Below, piece after piece: positions 1-10,415 of a stretch of DNA of 64,000 bases (its first letter is position 1; every line of letters begins with the position of its first letter). The notes below the pieces were generated by a model. It was not told the DNA's origin and did not search any database. It saw only the letters and a list, made by a program, of their open reading frames with translations. The position numbers and the translations under genes are program-made. The DNA is from Rhizobium terrae (GTDB lineage Bacteria; Pseudomonadota; Alphaproteobacteria; Rhizobiales; Rhizobiaceae): contig NZ_QJKM01000010.1 in the NCBI RefSeq assembly GCF_003425685.1, forward strand, positions 124,001 to 188,000, in the 5' to 3' direction.

Positions 1-61
1 TTCTACGGCGACCACTTCAGACAATTCCGCTGCGGATGATTTCGCGCCCATTATCGGAAAG

Positions 62-137
<76 letters not shown>

Positions 138-249
138 TCGATCCCTACGGACGATCAACCGGCTGTTCGGTTCGCCGCCATCGGGCTAGGCGCTCCCTTT
201 AAGGGGATGCGCCGCGCTTGGCAAGAGCGTTTTTTTGCAGAATGCCGAC

Positions 250-1641
250 CTATCTCAGCTTTCTGCTGGACGTGTCGGAAGTCTCGACGCGAACGGCGTG
301 CAAAACGGTTTCCGAACCGCCGACCAGAATTTCCTTGCCCGGCAGGTCAAGACCGCCCGACAGCAGGCCCGACGATTGCGGCCGCTTTTCGGGAGAAAGC
401 GGCAGGCGCTTCCAAGACAGCCGCGGCGGCCGCTCCACATAAGCGTCCGGCTGATTGACCAGATTGCCCGAGATCCGCGACACAATCGCTTCAATGCCGA
501 GCTTTCGGCCTGTCTCGTGATAGAAATTCCCCTTCACCTGAACGCTGCCGGCGATCGCCTTGATGAAATCGGCAAGCAGACCCTGGTCGATTCGCTCCGG
601 ACGGCGCCAGAAACTATCGAGCCCGCCCTGATGCGTCAGGCCTGGCACATTGTAGATGGCCGTGCCGAGAGCGATGGTCGGCAGACCCGCCCGCAGGCTG
701 TGCAGCGCTGTGGTGGAATTGCAGACGACGACCCCGTGCGTGTGCTTGAGGATCGCCGCCAGATCGCCCTTCTCGATGAAGACCACCCGCGTCGAAATGC
801 GGTAGCGCTCGGCAAGGCGGGTCACGGTCTTCCGCCAGCCTTCCAGGTCGTTGTCAAGCGGATGCTGCTTGACGATCAGCCGGCTGCCGTCCGGTGCATG
901 GCGCGCGAACGACTGCAGGACCTGCTCGATCATCTGCGACAGGTGCCGATAGGGCGAGTTGGCGCGGATCTGGTAATCGCTCTGCAGCTGCAGGGCCAGA
1001 AGGTAGTTCTTCCTGGACGTATCATCGAAGAAGCCCGCCGGGAGATCATGGCGCGGCCGGAACATGCGCGGCAGCCAGGAGGTATAATCGAACAGCGGGT
1101 CGTAATATTTGTCGGAACGATAGAACGGGAACATCGGCCGGCCGAAATAGGCGGCGAGATTATAGACGACCTCGTTGGTCGCCTCCTGTCCGAACGTATG
1201 CCCGTAGCGCGCCTCAAGGTCCGGCTCCGCCACCTTCGCGGCGATGGCGCGGATATGCTCCGGATCATTGGGGAAATGCGAGAAACGGCCCATGCCGTTC
1301 CGTTCCAGCGTGATCCAGTCGGGCCTCAGATAACCGAACTCGACGGCATGGCAGCGGACGCCGAGCTTGCGGGCGACCCGCGCCGCGAGGCGATGGTAGG
1401 GAAGCCGGTCCGCGTAATAAAGAATGTCGGTAATGCCGTCGCGGCGAATCATCTCCGCCAGATAACGCGGCCATCTGCGCAAGGTGCCGCGATAGTTGAC
1501 CGCGCCGCGCTTGCGCCAGTAAAGCTGGTCGCCGAACGAGAAATTGACGCGCACCGTCCCGGTACCCTGCGCCTCGAACGCATCCGCGAGTTCACGCCAG
1601 AACACCGAGGGAGGGCCTTGCAGGAAGAGAACTTTGGTCAT
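250..1641 (-). CDS. KpsS-like capsular polysaccharide glycosyltransferase
   Basis: 463-residue protein of the capsule synthesis family (PF05159 type, KpsS/KpsC). Family members KpsS and KpsC transfer beta-Kdo to a lipid to build the anchor of group 2 capsules at the inner face of the cytoplasmic membrane. Seen here: the N-terminal FLQGPPSVFW signature, FGDQLYW, the EFGYLRPDWITLE block near residue 110, and the late block VKQHPLDNDLEGWR followed by VCNSTTALHSLRAGLPTIALG. The start ATG at 1641 gives the usual family N terminus. The last ~70 residues are Pro/Ser/Arg-rich and extend past the conserved core. It is transcribed away from its paralogue at 1806. No transporter or other capsule genes lie nearby, so the polysaccharide is unknown. 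Confidence 0.85.
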   Translation of the reverse strand: MTKVLFLQGPPSVFWRELADAFEAQGTGTVRVNFSFGDQLYWRKRGAVNYRGTLRRWPRYLAEMIRRDGITDILYYADRLPYHRLAARVARKLGVRCHAVEFGYLRPDWITLERNGMGRFSHFPNDPEHIRAIAAKVAEPDLEARYGHTFGQEATNEVVYNLAAYFGRPMFPFYRSDKYYDPLFDYTSWLPRMFRPRHDLPAGFFDDTSRKNYLLALQLQSDYQIRANSPYRHLSQMIEQVLQSFARHAPDGSRLIVKQHPLDNDLEGWRKTVTRLAERYRISTRVVFIEKGDLAAILKHTHGVVVCNSTTALHSLRAGLPTIALGTAIYNVPGLTHQGGLDSFWRRPERIDQGLLADFIKAIAGSVQVKGNFYHETGRKLGIEAIVSRISGNLVNQPDAYVERPPRLSWKRLPLSPEKRPQSSGLLSGGLDLPGKEILVGGSETVLHAVRVETSDTSSRKLR

Positions 1642-1805
1642 GCGATAGCCAATGCTGCTGGAGACTCGGATGCGCCGTGCACTGCTTACAAAAGCGATTT
1701 CAATTGCGAATTTTCTCGATAAACATCGCCGGGTATTTTCATCAAGGCAGTTCCCCCGTCAATGCCAAAGCAGACGTTCCAGATCATTCTGACAGGTTGT
1801 GTGAC

Positions 1806-3104
1806 ATGAAAGCCCGCACGTTCCTGTTTCTCCAAGGCCCCGCCTCGCCATTTCTCGGCTTGCTGGCCGAAGCGCTTGAAAAGCAAGGCGCTTCGGTGCG
1901 GAAAATCAGCGTCTGCCTCGGAGATGTGGTCTTTTGGTGGCCGAAGAAAAGCGACTTTTTTCGCGGCCGTCCGAATGAATGGCCGGTGTATCTTAAATGC
2001 TACATCCGCGATCACGAAATAACAGACATCGTCATGTTGGGTGATGGGCGAGACCTCCATGCAAGGGCGGCCGAACTCGGCATCCGCGAGGGGCTTCGCG
2101 TCCATATCCTCGAGCACGGCTATCTCCGGCCCGATTGGCTGACGATCGAACCTGACGGCATGTCTGCCCATTCCCGCTTCCCGCAGGACCCCGGCCGGAT
2201 CGGAGCGCTCGCTGCCGGCCAGCCCAAGGTGCCGACCGGCGGGCTCTTCCGCTCGAGCTTTCTCACCTACGCGCTCTACGATCTCGCGTTCCATGTTCCC
2301 AACGTCCTGCTCGGCTGGCTCGTGCATCCGCATTATCGAACCCATGGGCCGGTTCATCCGGTGGTCGAATACAGCGGGTGGATCCGGAAGGCTTTGACCA
2401 AGGGCAAACGGCGCCGCGAGGCCGAACGGGCCATCAAGGCCTGCCTTGCCGCTGCAGACGGAAGCCCTGCCCCATTCTTCCTTTTCCCGCTGCAATTGCC
2501 AGGCGACTACCAGATCCGCCGTCATGCGCCCGGCGGAAACCTCTTCAGGCTCGTCGAAGCGACGATCGCCTCCTTCGCCCGACATGCTCCTCCGGAGAGC
2601 CGGCTGCTCTTCAAGGTTCATCCAATCGACAATGGGCTGTCCGGCTGGCGGGAGCGGATCGAAGAGGCCGCGGCGCGGCACGGCGTGGCCGACCGGCTGT
2701 TTGTGGCGGACGGCGGCGATACGGACGCGTTGATCGACCGGTCGGCGGGCATCGTCACCGTCAATTCCACCGTCGGGCTGACGGCGCTCGGGCGGGCAAG
2801 GCCGGTGATCACCCTGGGTGCGGCGATCTACGACGTGCCGGGGCTGACATTCCAAGATAGTCTTACCGCGTTTTGGCGAAACCCGACTCCCCCCGACATC
2901 GGGCTCTTCGACCAGTTCCTCAGGGCGCTTGCCGCGACGACGCAGGTGCGCGGCGGCTTTATCGGCGCGGACGCGATCAGGACCGGCGCGAAAAATGTCG
3001 GCGCGCGTCTCATGGAAGCGGAAGACCGACTTCCGACGAGCTTCCGCAAGCCCGGCGGCGCCCCCCATTTCCGTTACGAAAACGAGCTTTTTCCGCAAAG
3101 CTGA
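1806..3104 (+). CDS. KpsS-like capsular polysaccharide glycosyltransferase, second copy
   Basis: 432-residue paralogue of the divergent gene at 250-1641, with the same order of blocks: FLFLQGPASPFL, CLGDVVFWW, EHGYLRPDWLTIEPDG, FKVHPIDNGLSGWRERI and VNSTVGLTALGRARPVITLG. An open frame extends upstream of 1806, but the ATG there aligns exactly with the start of the paralogue, so I chose it. The expected role is Kdo-type linker or modifying transfer in capsule (K antigen) synthesis on the cytoplasmic side of the inner membrane. The two divergent copies share a 164-bp promoter interval and probably arose by duplication or were acquired together. A rho-independent terminator follows at 3149-3181. 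Confidence 0.85.
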   Translation: MKARTFLFLQGPASPFLGLLAEALEKQGASVRKISVCLGDVVFWWPKKSDFFRGRPNEWPVYLKCYIRDHEITDIVMLGDGRDLHARAAELGIREGLRVHILEHGYLRPDWLTIEPDGMSAHSRFPQDPGRIGALAAGQPKVPTGGLFRSSFLTYALYDLAFHVPNVLLGWLVHPHYRTHGPVHPVVEYSGWIRKALTKGKRRREAERAIKACLAAADGSPAPFFLFPLQLPGDYQIRRHAPGGNLFRLVEATIASFARHAPPESRLLFKVHPIDNGLSGWRERIEEAAARHGVADRLFVADGGDTDALIDRSAGIVTVNSTVGLTALGRARPVITLGAAIYDVPGLTFQDSLTAFWRNPTPPDIGLFDQFLRALAATTQVRGGFIGADAIRTGAKNVGARLMEAEDRLPTSFRKPGGAPHFRYENELFPQS

Positions 3105-3148
3105 CTCAGCGGAACCGGCTGCCTGGCGGAACGGCAGTCCCAAAAGCG

Positions 3149-3181
3149 AAAGGCCCCGCCGTTGCCGGCAAGGCCTTTCTT
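3149..3181 (+). terminator. Terminator after the second KpsS-like gene
   Basis: AAAGGCC (3149-3155) pairs with GGCCTTT (3172-3178) around a GC-rich interior and is followed by TCTTATTT. The A-rich left side could let it also stop transcripts arriving from tuf on the minus strand. Confidence 0.75.
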
Positions 3182-3352
3182 ATTTCGAGACGTCGATGAC
3201 TCAACGATTGCGTCGGCAGCTTTCGGCCCCGTCGCCTGGCGATCGTTACTCGACGATCGCAGCGACGATGCCGGCGCCGCCCTGGATCGCGCTTGCGCGA
3301 CCCAGGAAACTTGATTGCGTCGGCAGCTTTCGGCCCCGTCGCCTGGCGATCG

Positions 3353-4528
<1,176 letters not shown>

Positions 4529-4757
4529 TGAATGCTTCCTGTGAACATAAGAGGTGGACCCAGCGATCTAGGTTGGGCGACCGGGTTTGGTGTCGCCGTT
4601 TAAGGCTTTCCACCAGAATGCGCAAGACATAATTACGACGCGCGCCCGGACAAGGGGAGCGCGAAGAATCCGCGCCGAAAGGCCCGAGAAAGGCACTCCG
4701 ACGCGACGAGAGCACGGCACGCGGACACGTCGCAACGGCTGTCACATGCAAGGATCT
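4529..4757 (-). other. tuf leader and promoter region, no gene seen
   Basis: This 229-bp stretch between tuf and the upstream terminator has no convincing coding frame on either strand. It should hold the tuf promoter and 5' leader, though I could not pick a -10/-35 pair with confidence. Confidence 0.4.
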
Positions 4758-4798
4758 AAAATCGAAACCGGCGGTCACCCGTTCAGGGCGACCGCCGG
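4758..4798 (-). terminator. Terminator of the secreted-protein gene at 4871
   Basis: On the minus strand CCGGCGGTC (4798-4790) pairs with GACCGCCGG (4776-4768) and is followed by TTTCGATTTT. It lies 73 bp beyond the stop of the gene at 4871-5368 and separates it from tuf. Confidence 0.8.
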
Positions 4799-4870
4799 CT
4801 TTATCCAATGCGCGGCATGAAGTTCCGGCATCGACCGGACCCTGCTTGGCGGGCCAACTTACTTGACGGG

Positions 4871-5368
4871 TTACTTGGCGGGCTTCAGCGAGGTGATCAG
4901 CCCCATCAATTCCTGAGCGTGCTTTTCCTGCTCGCCCTTGGTGCCCCAATAGGTGATGACGAGGAGCTTGCCGGGTTTTGCAGCGACGAGCGAGATGCCG
5001 ATCGAAACTTCACCGTCATTGTCCTTTCCGGACCAGTCGAAGTTCACCATCTTCATTCCGTTCAGCGCGTCCTCGGACTGCTTCTGGGTGGAAGTATCGA
5101 CCGTCACGCCGTTGTTCTGGAGAAAGGAGAAGGCATCATCGATGACCTTCTCGGTGGTCTTGTCGTCGGCGACGTCGATGGCGATATAGATCGCATCGTC
5201 GTCGGAATTTGCCTGGATGCCGTAATCGGTCTCTTCCGGGTTCCACGCATCCGGGATAGTGATCTGGGCGACCGGATCGGCGCTCGGGAACAGAAGCGTG
5301 GCTGCGAACGAAGCGGACGGCAGGAGCACGGCAACCGAAAGTGCTGCTGCAGCGATGAGTTTCTTCAT
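4871..5368 (-). CDS. Secreted protein of unknown function
   Basis: 165 residues. The N terminus is a classical Sec signal peptide: MKK, a hydrophobic run of about 15 residues, then cleavage after ASFA near residue 22. The mature ~143-residue part is acidic with alternating beta and helix segments and has no cysteine, so it is probably a small soluble periplasmic domain. I do not recognise a catalytic motif. It has its own terminator and lies between tRNA-Gly and tuf, so it is likely expressed separately from tuf. Confidence 0.75.
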   Translation of the reverse strand: MKKLIAAAALSVAVLLPSASFAATLLFPSADPVAQITIPDAWNPEETDYGIQANSDDDAIYIAIDVADDKTTEKVIDDAFSFLQNNGVTVDTSTQKQSEDALNGMKMVNFDWSGKDNDGEVSIGISLVAAKPGKLLVITYWGTKGEQEKHAQELMGLITSLKPAK

Positions 5369-5645
5369 GGTGGATTTCCATAGCTGGAGAAAAACAGGGC
5401 GGCTTTGCGCCGGCGGCAGTCTTTTACTCTCAGCGGCTTAATAAGTCTCACGGACAGCTGCGAAAACGCGGAGCAGATCGGCGAAAACGGGCGGTACACC
5501 CAAAAAAAGTCCGGACCAATCCGGGAAGATGACGATCTTCACAAGTACCGGGAATCCGATCTCGAAAGACGGATCAATGTCCGATGGACATCGTCAACGC
5601 ACAATCAGACAAACGACATGGAGGATTTCAACGAAACCGGGAAAT

Positions 5646-5719
5646 TGGAGCGGGTAGCGGGAATCGAACCCGCGTATTCAGCTTGGAAGGCTGCTGCTCT
5701 ACCATTGAGCTATACCCGC
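5646..5719 (-). tRNA. tRNA-Gly (TCC)
   Basis: Complete cloverleaf on the minus strand: acceptor GCGGGTA with TACCCGC, anticodon loop CTTCCAA giving TCC, T arm GCGGGTTCGATTCCCGC and an encoded CCA. It follows tRNA-Tyr by 25 bp and is probably cotranscribed with it. Confidence 0.97.
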
Positions 5720-5744
5720 GGGGTTTGGTCCGATCAGAGACGAA

Positions 5745-5829
5745 TGGTGGAGAGAGTTGGATTTGAACCAACGTAGGCTGAGCCAACGGATTTACAGTCC
5801 GTCCCCTTTAACCACTCGGGCATCTCTCC
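5745..5829 (-). tRNA. tRNA-Tyr (GTA)
   Basis: 85-nt class II tRNA on the minus strand with the long variable arm typical of bacterial tRNA-Tyr, anticodon loop ACTGTAAAT (GTA), acceptor GGAGAGA with TCTCTCC, and an encoded CCA. The Tyr-Gly-tuf order resembles the classical tyrU-glyT-thrT-tufB arrangement of enterobacteria. Confidence 0.97.
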
Positions 5830-6028
5830 AGTTTCGTCCGGATCGTAAGACCAAGCTCTAAGATCTCGGAAGCTTGCCGCCCCGTGATCTGCGCCGCGTA
5901 TATGACCGCCTCGTTTCCGTCTGTCAACACGATGAATGAGCAAAAATGACGAAAATAATCAATCCACAATACCGGCCGCCCCTCCCCGGAGGGCTTTGCC
6001 CGGCGGATGAGGATGGCTATAAGGCCTC

Positions 6029-6928
6029 ATGAGCAAGGACGACGCCAAAGACAAATCCAGCCGTGACACCCACTATGCGACGCTGCGCCGTGCGGTGCGC
6101 GACGCCAAGCGCGAGCGCGGTGAAATTCCGACGCCACCGCAGAGAAAACCGAAGTCGAACAAGGACTGGAAGCCGCCGCAGTTGCAGCCGGAGCAGGTTT
6201 TTCTCTACGGCCTTCACACCGTGCGCGCCGCGCTCGACAATTCCGAGCGCAAGCTCGTCAAGCTGTCGGTGACGCAGAACGCCTTCGCCCGGCTCGATCT
6301 CGGCGAGCCCGCGGCCCTGCCCTTTCCCGTCGAGTTCGTTTCCCCGCAGGATATCGACAAGGTGCTCGGGCCGGAGGCCATTCACCAGGGGGTCATGCTG
6401 GAGACCCGTCCGCTTCCCGTCCGCCGGCTCGAGGCGCTGAAGGAAAGTCCGCTGCTGCTCGTCCTCGACCAGGTGACCGATCCGCACAATGTCGGCGCGA
6501 TCATGCGCTCGGCCGTCGCCTTCGGTGCCGGCGCGATCATCACCACCCAGAGACACAGTCCGACCGAATCTGGCGTGCTGGCCAAATCGGCATCCGGCGC
6601 GCTGGAGCTCATACCTTATATACAGATCACCAATCTGGCCGATGCGCTGGGCGAACTCCACCGGCTCGGCTTTCAGACGATCGGCCTCGATTCGGAAGGC
6701 CCCGCAGTCGTCGAGGAGACGTTTGCCGGCGACCGGATCGCGCTCGTCCTCGGATCGGAAGGCAAAGGATTGCGCCAGAAAACCCGCGAGACGGTGACGG
6801 CACTGGCGCGGCTCGACATGCCCGGCGCAATCAAGTCGCTCAACGTCTCGAATGCGGCGGCAATTGCGCTCTACGCCACACGGCAGCATCTTGCGAAGGC
6901 GGGCGGGACGAGTTCAGGCGCCCGATGA
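6029..6928 (+). CDS. rlmB: 23S rRNA (guanosine-2'-O-)-methyltransferase RlmB
   Basis: 299-residue SpoU/TrmH-family enzyme that 2'-O-methylates a guanosine in domain V of 23S rRNA using SAM. After a basic, probably disordered N-terminal tail of about 55 residues there is the substrate-binding domain (FLYGLHTVRAAL) and then the knotted SPOUT domain with its three motifs: DPHNVGAIMRSA, LVLGSEGKGLRQ and SLNVSNAAAIALY. The N-terminal tail is longer than in enterobacterial RlmB. Its stop overlaps the start of cysQ in an ATGA, so the two are probably translationally coupled. Confidence 0.92.
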   Translation: MSKDDAKDKSSRDTHYATLRRAVRDAKRERGEIPTPPQRKPKSNKDWKPPQLQPEQVFLYGLHTVRAALDNSERKLVKLSVTQNAFARLDLGEPAALPFPVEFVSPQDIDKVLGPEAIHQGVMLETRPLPVRRLEALKESPLLLVLDQVTDPHNVGAIMRSAVAFGAGAIITTQRHSPTESGVLAKSASGALELIPYIQITNLADALGELHRLGFQTIGLDSEGPAVVEETFAGDRIALVLGSEGKGLRQKTRETVTALARLDMPGAIKSLNVSNAAAIALYATRQHLAKAGGTSSGAR

Positions 6929-7722
6929 GACCGATGCTGGCAACGTTCGAAAAAGCGGCGCTCCTCGCGGGCAAGGCGATCCTGGACATCTACAGGGCCG
7001 GCCCGACGACCAGTTACAAGGCCGACCATTCACCCGTCACGGAAGCCGATGAGCAGGCCGAGCTGATCATTCTGGCCGAACTCGCCAAAGCGTGCCCAGG
7101 GATTCCGGTCATCGCAGAGGAATCGGTCGCCGCGGGCCGGGTTCCGTCGATCGAGGGAGGCACGTTCATTCTCGTCGACCCGCTCGACGGCACCAAGGAA
7201 TTCATCAACAGATCGGCCGACTTCACCGTCAACATCGCCCTCATCGAACAAGGTGCGCCGGTCCTTGGCGTCGTCCACGCCCCTGCCCTCAACGTCGCTT
7301 ATCTCGGCGGCGACGGGCAGGTGGAAAAGCTTCTCGTCGGCAACGACCAGTCGGTCACGGAACGAAGGCATGTCTCCGCCAAGCTGGTCGCGACGCCGCC
7401 GGTCTGCGTTGCGAGCCGCTCCCACAATTCGGCCGAAACGGAGGCCTATCTCAAACAATCCGGCGCATGCGATATCCGCGCCGTCGGGTCCTCGCTCAAG
7501 TTCTGCCTGCTGGCCGAGGGCACTGCCGATCTCTATCCCCGTTTCGGGAGAACGATGGAATGGGACACGGCAGCCGGCGATGCCGTTCTGCGTGCCGCCG
7601 GCGGAATGACGCTCGATCTTGCGGGAAAGCCGCTGCGCTACGGCAAGATCGGCCGGAAGGACATGGCAGACTTCGCCAATCCCGATTTCATCGCCTCCGG
7701 CGTACGCCCGCATTCCGCCTGA
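6925..7722 (+). CDS. cysQ: 3'(2'),5'-bisphosphate nucleotidase CysQ
   Basis: 265-residue inositol-monophosphatase-fold enzyme that removes the 3' phosphate from PAP, the toxic by-product of sulfate assimilation and sulfotransfer. Metal-binding motifs are visible in order: AEES near residue 67, DPLDGTKEF near residue 89 and WDTAAGDAVLRAAGG near residue 213. The length is normal for CysQ. It overlaps rlmB by four bases. The protein probably acts at the cytoplasmic side of the inner membrane, although no membrane segment is seen. Confidence 0.9.
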   Translation: MRPMLATFEKAALLAGKAILDIYRAGPTTSYKADHSPVTEADEQAELIILAELAKACPGIPVIAEESVAAGRVPSIEGGTFILVDPLDGTKEFINRSADFTVNIALIEQGAPVLGVVHAPALNVAYLGGDGQVEKLLVGNDQSVTERRHVSAKLVATPPVCVASRSHNSAETEAYLKQSGACDIRAVGSSLKFCLLAEGTADLYPRFGRTMEWDTAAGDAVLRAAGGMTLDLAGKPLRYGKIGRKDMADFANPDFIASGVRPHSA

Positions 7723-7944
7723 TCTTGCAGCCGCGCGAAAGCGGACGCGGCCATGAGGTTCATATTCCAGTCATCGACAGGGCCGATGGTCGCGATGAGA
7801 TGCATCGTCTCAAGGGTTGCAGACTATACTTGGCGGCGAGCCAATTAATCCTGACTCCAATGATGCATTGCAATAAAAACTGGATGCTATAGGAAAAACG
7901 CGAGTTGAGAGCAGACGTTCTGCTCGCCGTAATGGGGATTGCTG

Positions 7945-9249
7945 ATGCGTATTGTAATGGTTGGATCCGGTTATGTCGGCCTGGTTTCGGGAGCCTGCTT
8001 TGCGGATTTCGGACATGATGTGATCTGCGTCGACAAGGCTGCGGAAAAGATCGAGGCGCTCAAGAAGGGTATCATCCCCATTTTCGAACCCGGTCTGGAT
8101 GCGCTGGTCGAATCGAATGTCAAGGCGGGCCGCCTGTCCTTCACGACCGAGCTCGGTGGCGCCGTCGCCGATGCCGATGTCGTCTTCATCGCAGTCGGTA
8201 CACCGTCCCGCCGCGGCGACGGCCATGCGGACCTCGGTTACGTCTACGCCGCAGCGCGCGAGATCGCCGAGGCCATCAAGGGCTTCACAGTCGTCGTCAC
8301 CAAGTCCACCGTCCCGGTCGGCACCGGCGACGAGGTGGAGCGCATCATCCGTGAAACCAACCTGGACGCCGATTTCGCCGTCGTCTCCAATCCGGAATTC
8401 CTGCGCGAAGGCGCCGCGATCGAGGATTTCAAGCGGCCCGACCGCATCGTCGTCGGCCTTTCCGACGAACGGGCGCGCTCCGTCATGACGGAAGTCTACC
8501 GGCCGCTCTATCTCAACCAGTCGCCGCTGCTCTTCACCAGCCGCCGCACCTCGGAACTGATCAAGTATGCCGCCAACGGTTTCCTCGCGATGAAGATCAC
8601 CTTCATCAACGAGATGGCGGATCTGTGCGAACGGGTCGGCGCCGATGTGCAGGACGTCTCCCGCGGCATCGGCCTTGACGGCCGCATCGGTTCGAAATTC
8701 CTGCATGCCGGCCCCGGCTACGGCGGCTCGTGCTTCCCGAAGGATACGCTGGCGCTTGCCAAGACCGCGCAGGACTACGACGCGCCGGTGCGGCTGATCG
8801 AGACGACGATCGCCGTCAACGACAACCGCAAGCGCGCCATGGGCCGCAAGGTCATTGCCGCCGCCGGCGGCGACGTGCGCGGCAAGAAGGTTGCCGTACT
8901 CGGCCTCACCTTCAAGCCGAACACCGACGACATGCGCGACAGCCCGGCGATCGCCGTCGTCCAGACGCTGAAGGATGCCGGCGCGATCGTTTCCGGCTAC
9001 GATCCGGAAGGCATGGAAAACGCCAAGCAGATGATGGATATCGAATTTGCGAGCGGCCCCTACAAGGCGGCCGAAGACGCCGACGTCGCTGTCCTTGTCA
9101 CCGAATGGAACGAATTCCGTGCGCTCGACCTGGAACGGCTGAAATCGGTCATGAAGTCCCCGATCCTCGTCGACTTGCGCAATGTCTATCGCGCGCCGGA
9201 GGTCAAGGCACACGGCTTCACCTATACCGGCGTCGGCAAGTCGCAGTAA
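7945..9249 (+). CDS. ugd: UDP-glucose 6-dehydrogenase
   Basis: 434-residue NAD-dependent enzyme that oxidises UDP-glucose to UDP-glucuronate, a precursor of acidic exopolysaccharide, capsule and LPS. The Rossmann motif GSGYVGLVSGACFADFG is at the N terminus, and the catalytic cysteine lies in GPGYGGSCFPKDTLAL near residue 261; the C-terminal domain contains GLTFKPNTDDMRDSPA. A TTG at 7939 is also in frame, but the ATG at 7945 has GGGG seven bases upstream and gives the canonical start. The rhizobial homologue is called rkpK or exo5. A terminator follows at once, so it is likely monocistronic. Confidence 0.95.
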   Translation: MRIVMVGSGYVGLVSGACFADFGHDVICVDKAAEKIEALKKGIIPIFEPGLDALVESNVKAGRLSFTTELGGAVADADVVFIAVGTPSRRGDGHADLGYVYAAAREIAEAIKGFTVVVTKSTVPVGTGDEVERIIRETNLDADFAVVSNPEFLREGAAIEDFKRPDRIVVGLSDERARSVMTEVYRPLYLNQSPLLFTSRRTSELIKYAANGFLAMKITFINEMADLCERVGADVQDVSRGIGLDGRIGSKFLHAGPGYGGSCFPKDTLALAKTAQDYDAPVRLIETTIAVNDNRKRAMGRKVIAAAGGDVRGKKVAVLGLTFKPNTDDMRDSPAIAVVQTLKDAGAIVSGYDPEGMENAKQMMDIEFASGPYKAAEDADVAVLVTEWNEFRALDLERLKSVMKSPILVDLRNVYRAPEVKAHGFTYTGVGKSQ

Positions 9250-9278
9250 CGCGCTCCCGTCCCGGGGGACCGGACAGG

Positions 9279-9313
9279 AAGGCCCGCAGCATGAATGTTG
9301 CTGCGAGCCTTTT
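9279..9313 (+). terminator. Terminator of ugd
   Basis: GGC-CC-GCAGC (9281-9290) pairs with GCTGC-GA-GCC (9300-9309), followed by TTTTC. It is 30 bp past the ugd stop and lies between ugd and the convergent channel gene. Confidence 0.75.
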
Positions 9314-9335
9314 CATTCGCCTCGAAGGGGCGAAC

Positions 9336-10415
9336 TCAGGCGTAGGCCGACAGAAGAAAGGTCGCGACCAGCAGCGCGACGATCAGCGGGATCATCCACA
9401 TCAGCACGCAATAGGTCTGTTCCTGCACGTAGCGACCGAAAAGCGCTTCGACGGCATTGAAACGGGAGAAGACGATATTGACCACCAGAGCCGCGGCAAG
9501 CGCCAGGTAGTTCAGCGCAAAGAGCCGATTGACCGTATTGTCGCCGACCGAAAGCGCGATGAAGCTGCTGTAGACGGTAAAATTCAGGGCGATGACCGCA
9601 AACAGGCCGCCGATGATGATGTTGACCAGTTCGAACGTGTCCACCTGAAAGACACCATCCTCGGTCCGGTTCAGCCAGATTGCCAGGAGCGGAATGAACA
9701 GCGAGGCGATCAGCGGGATGAAGATCGACGCGACGATCAGCCCCGGCCGGCGTTTGATGTCGAGCGCTGCGACGATCTGGCTTTCGGACACGTTATACCA
9801 ACCCTTGGCAGCTTCGGAGCGCATGTCCACAAGCCCGATCGACCAGTCCTGGATGTCGATATCCTGCGAAGCGCGGCTGAACTCGATGTCGGCCTGGGTG
9901 ATGCGGAGCGCCACCTGGGTGATCGGATAGTCCTTGACCTTGACGGTCACCAGCAGTTTCTGCCGGTCGAACGGAAACTTCGAGAGATCGAGATCCAGCG
10001 AGAAGCTGCCGGTGACCCGGTGCATCATCTCGACGCGGCCGCTCGGATAGATCCGCAAGCCATAATCGGAGCGGGACGGTTCACCGTGCTGGTTGACGAC
10101 CAGGAGCGGCGGCACCCATATGGATTTCATCTTTTCCGCAGCGGCCTCCCCGACCATGGTCGTCGGAGGCGCGCCGGGCGACGCAGACGGGTTAACGAGC
10201 CTCAGATCATCCCAGCACGCCCGGATATCGACCGTCGCGGTAAACGTGCCCTCATTTTCGTCGAAACCGGAAATGTCCACGAAAGCGATACCGACCTGCA
10301 CCTCGACGGGCAGCCCCTTGCCGAGCGGCAGATCGGTTTGCGCAAATCCCGGCAAGGCAAGGGCCAGAAACGCGAGTACGGCCAATAGAAGGATACGAAA
10401 GACCATCGCCGTCAT
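9336..10415 (-). CDS. Pentameric ligand-gated ion channel, bacterial Cys-loop-receptor homologue
   Basis: 359 residues. A signal peptide (cleavage after GFA, about residue 25) is followed by a ~200-residue extracellular beta sandwich and four membrane helices. The sandwich shows family marks: WVPPLLVVN, a GRVEMMHRVTG strand, and the FPFDRQ turn that replaces the disulfide Cys loop of animal receptors; as in other bacterial members the loop cysteines are absent. M1 begins at SIFIPLIASL, M2 at FELVNIIIGG, M3 around NYLALAAAL and M4 around MWMIPLIVALL. Such proteins form homopentameric ion channels in the inner membrane gated from the periplasmic side. The gene overlaps the upstream Cache receptor gene by four bases, so the two are translationally coupled. 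The ligand and ion selectivity cannot be told from sequence. Confidence 0.88.
   Translation of the reverse strand: MTAMVFRILLLAVLAFLALALPGFAQTDLPLGKGLPVEVQVGIAFVDISGFDENEGTFTATVDIRACWDDLRLVNPSASPGAPPTTMVGEAAAEKMKSIWVPPLLVVNQHGEPSRSDYGLRIYPSGRVEMMHRVTGSFSLDLDLSKFPFDRQKLLVTVKVKDYPITQVALRITQADIEFSRASQDIDIQDWSIGLVDMRSEAAKGWYNVSESQIVAALDIKRRPGLIVASIFIPLIASLFIPLLAIWLNRTEDGVFQVDTFELVNIIIGGLFAVIALNFTVYSSFIALSVGDNTVNRLFALNYLALAAALVVNIVFSRFNAVEALFGRYVQEQTYCVLMWMIPLIVALLVATFLLSAYA

Noticed and set aside
7723..7944. Hairpin GCCGCG...CGCGGC after cysQ considered as a terminator
   Set aside because: There is no T tract after it on either strand; left unlisted as too weak.
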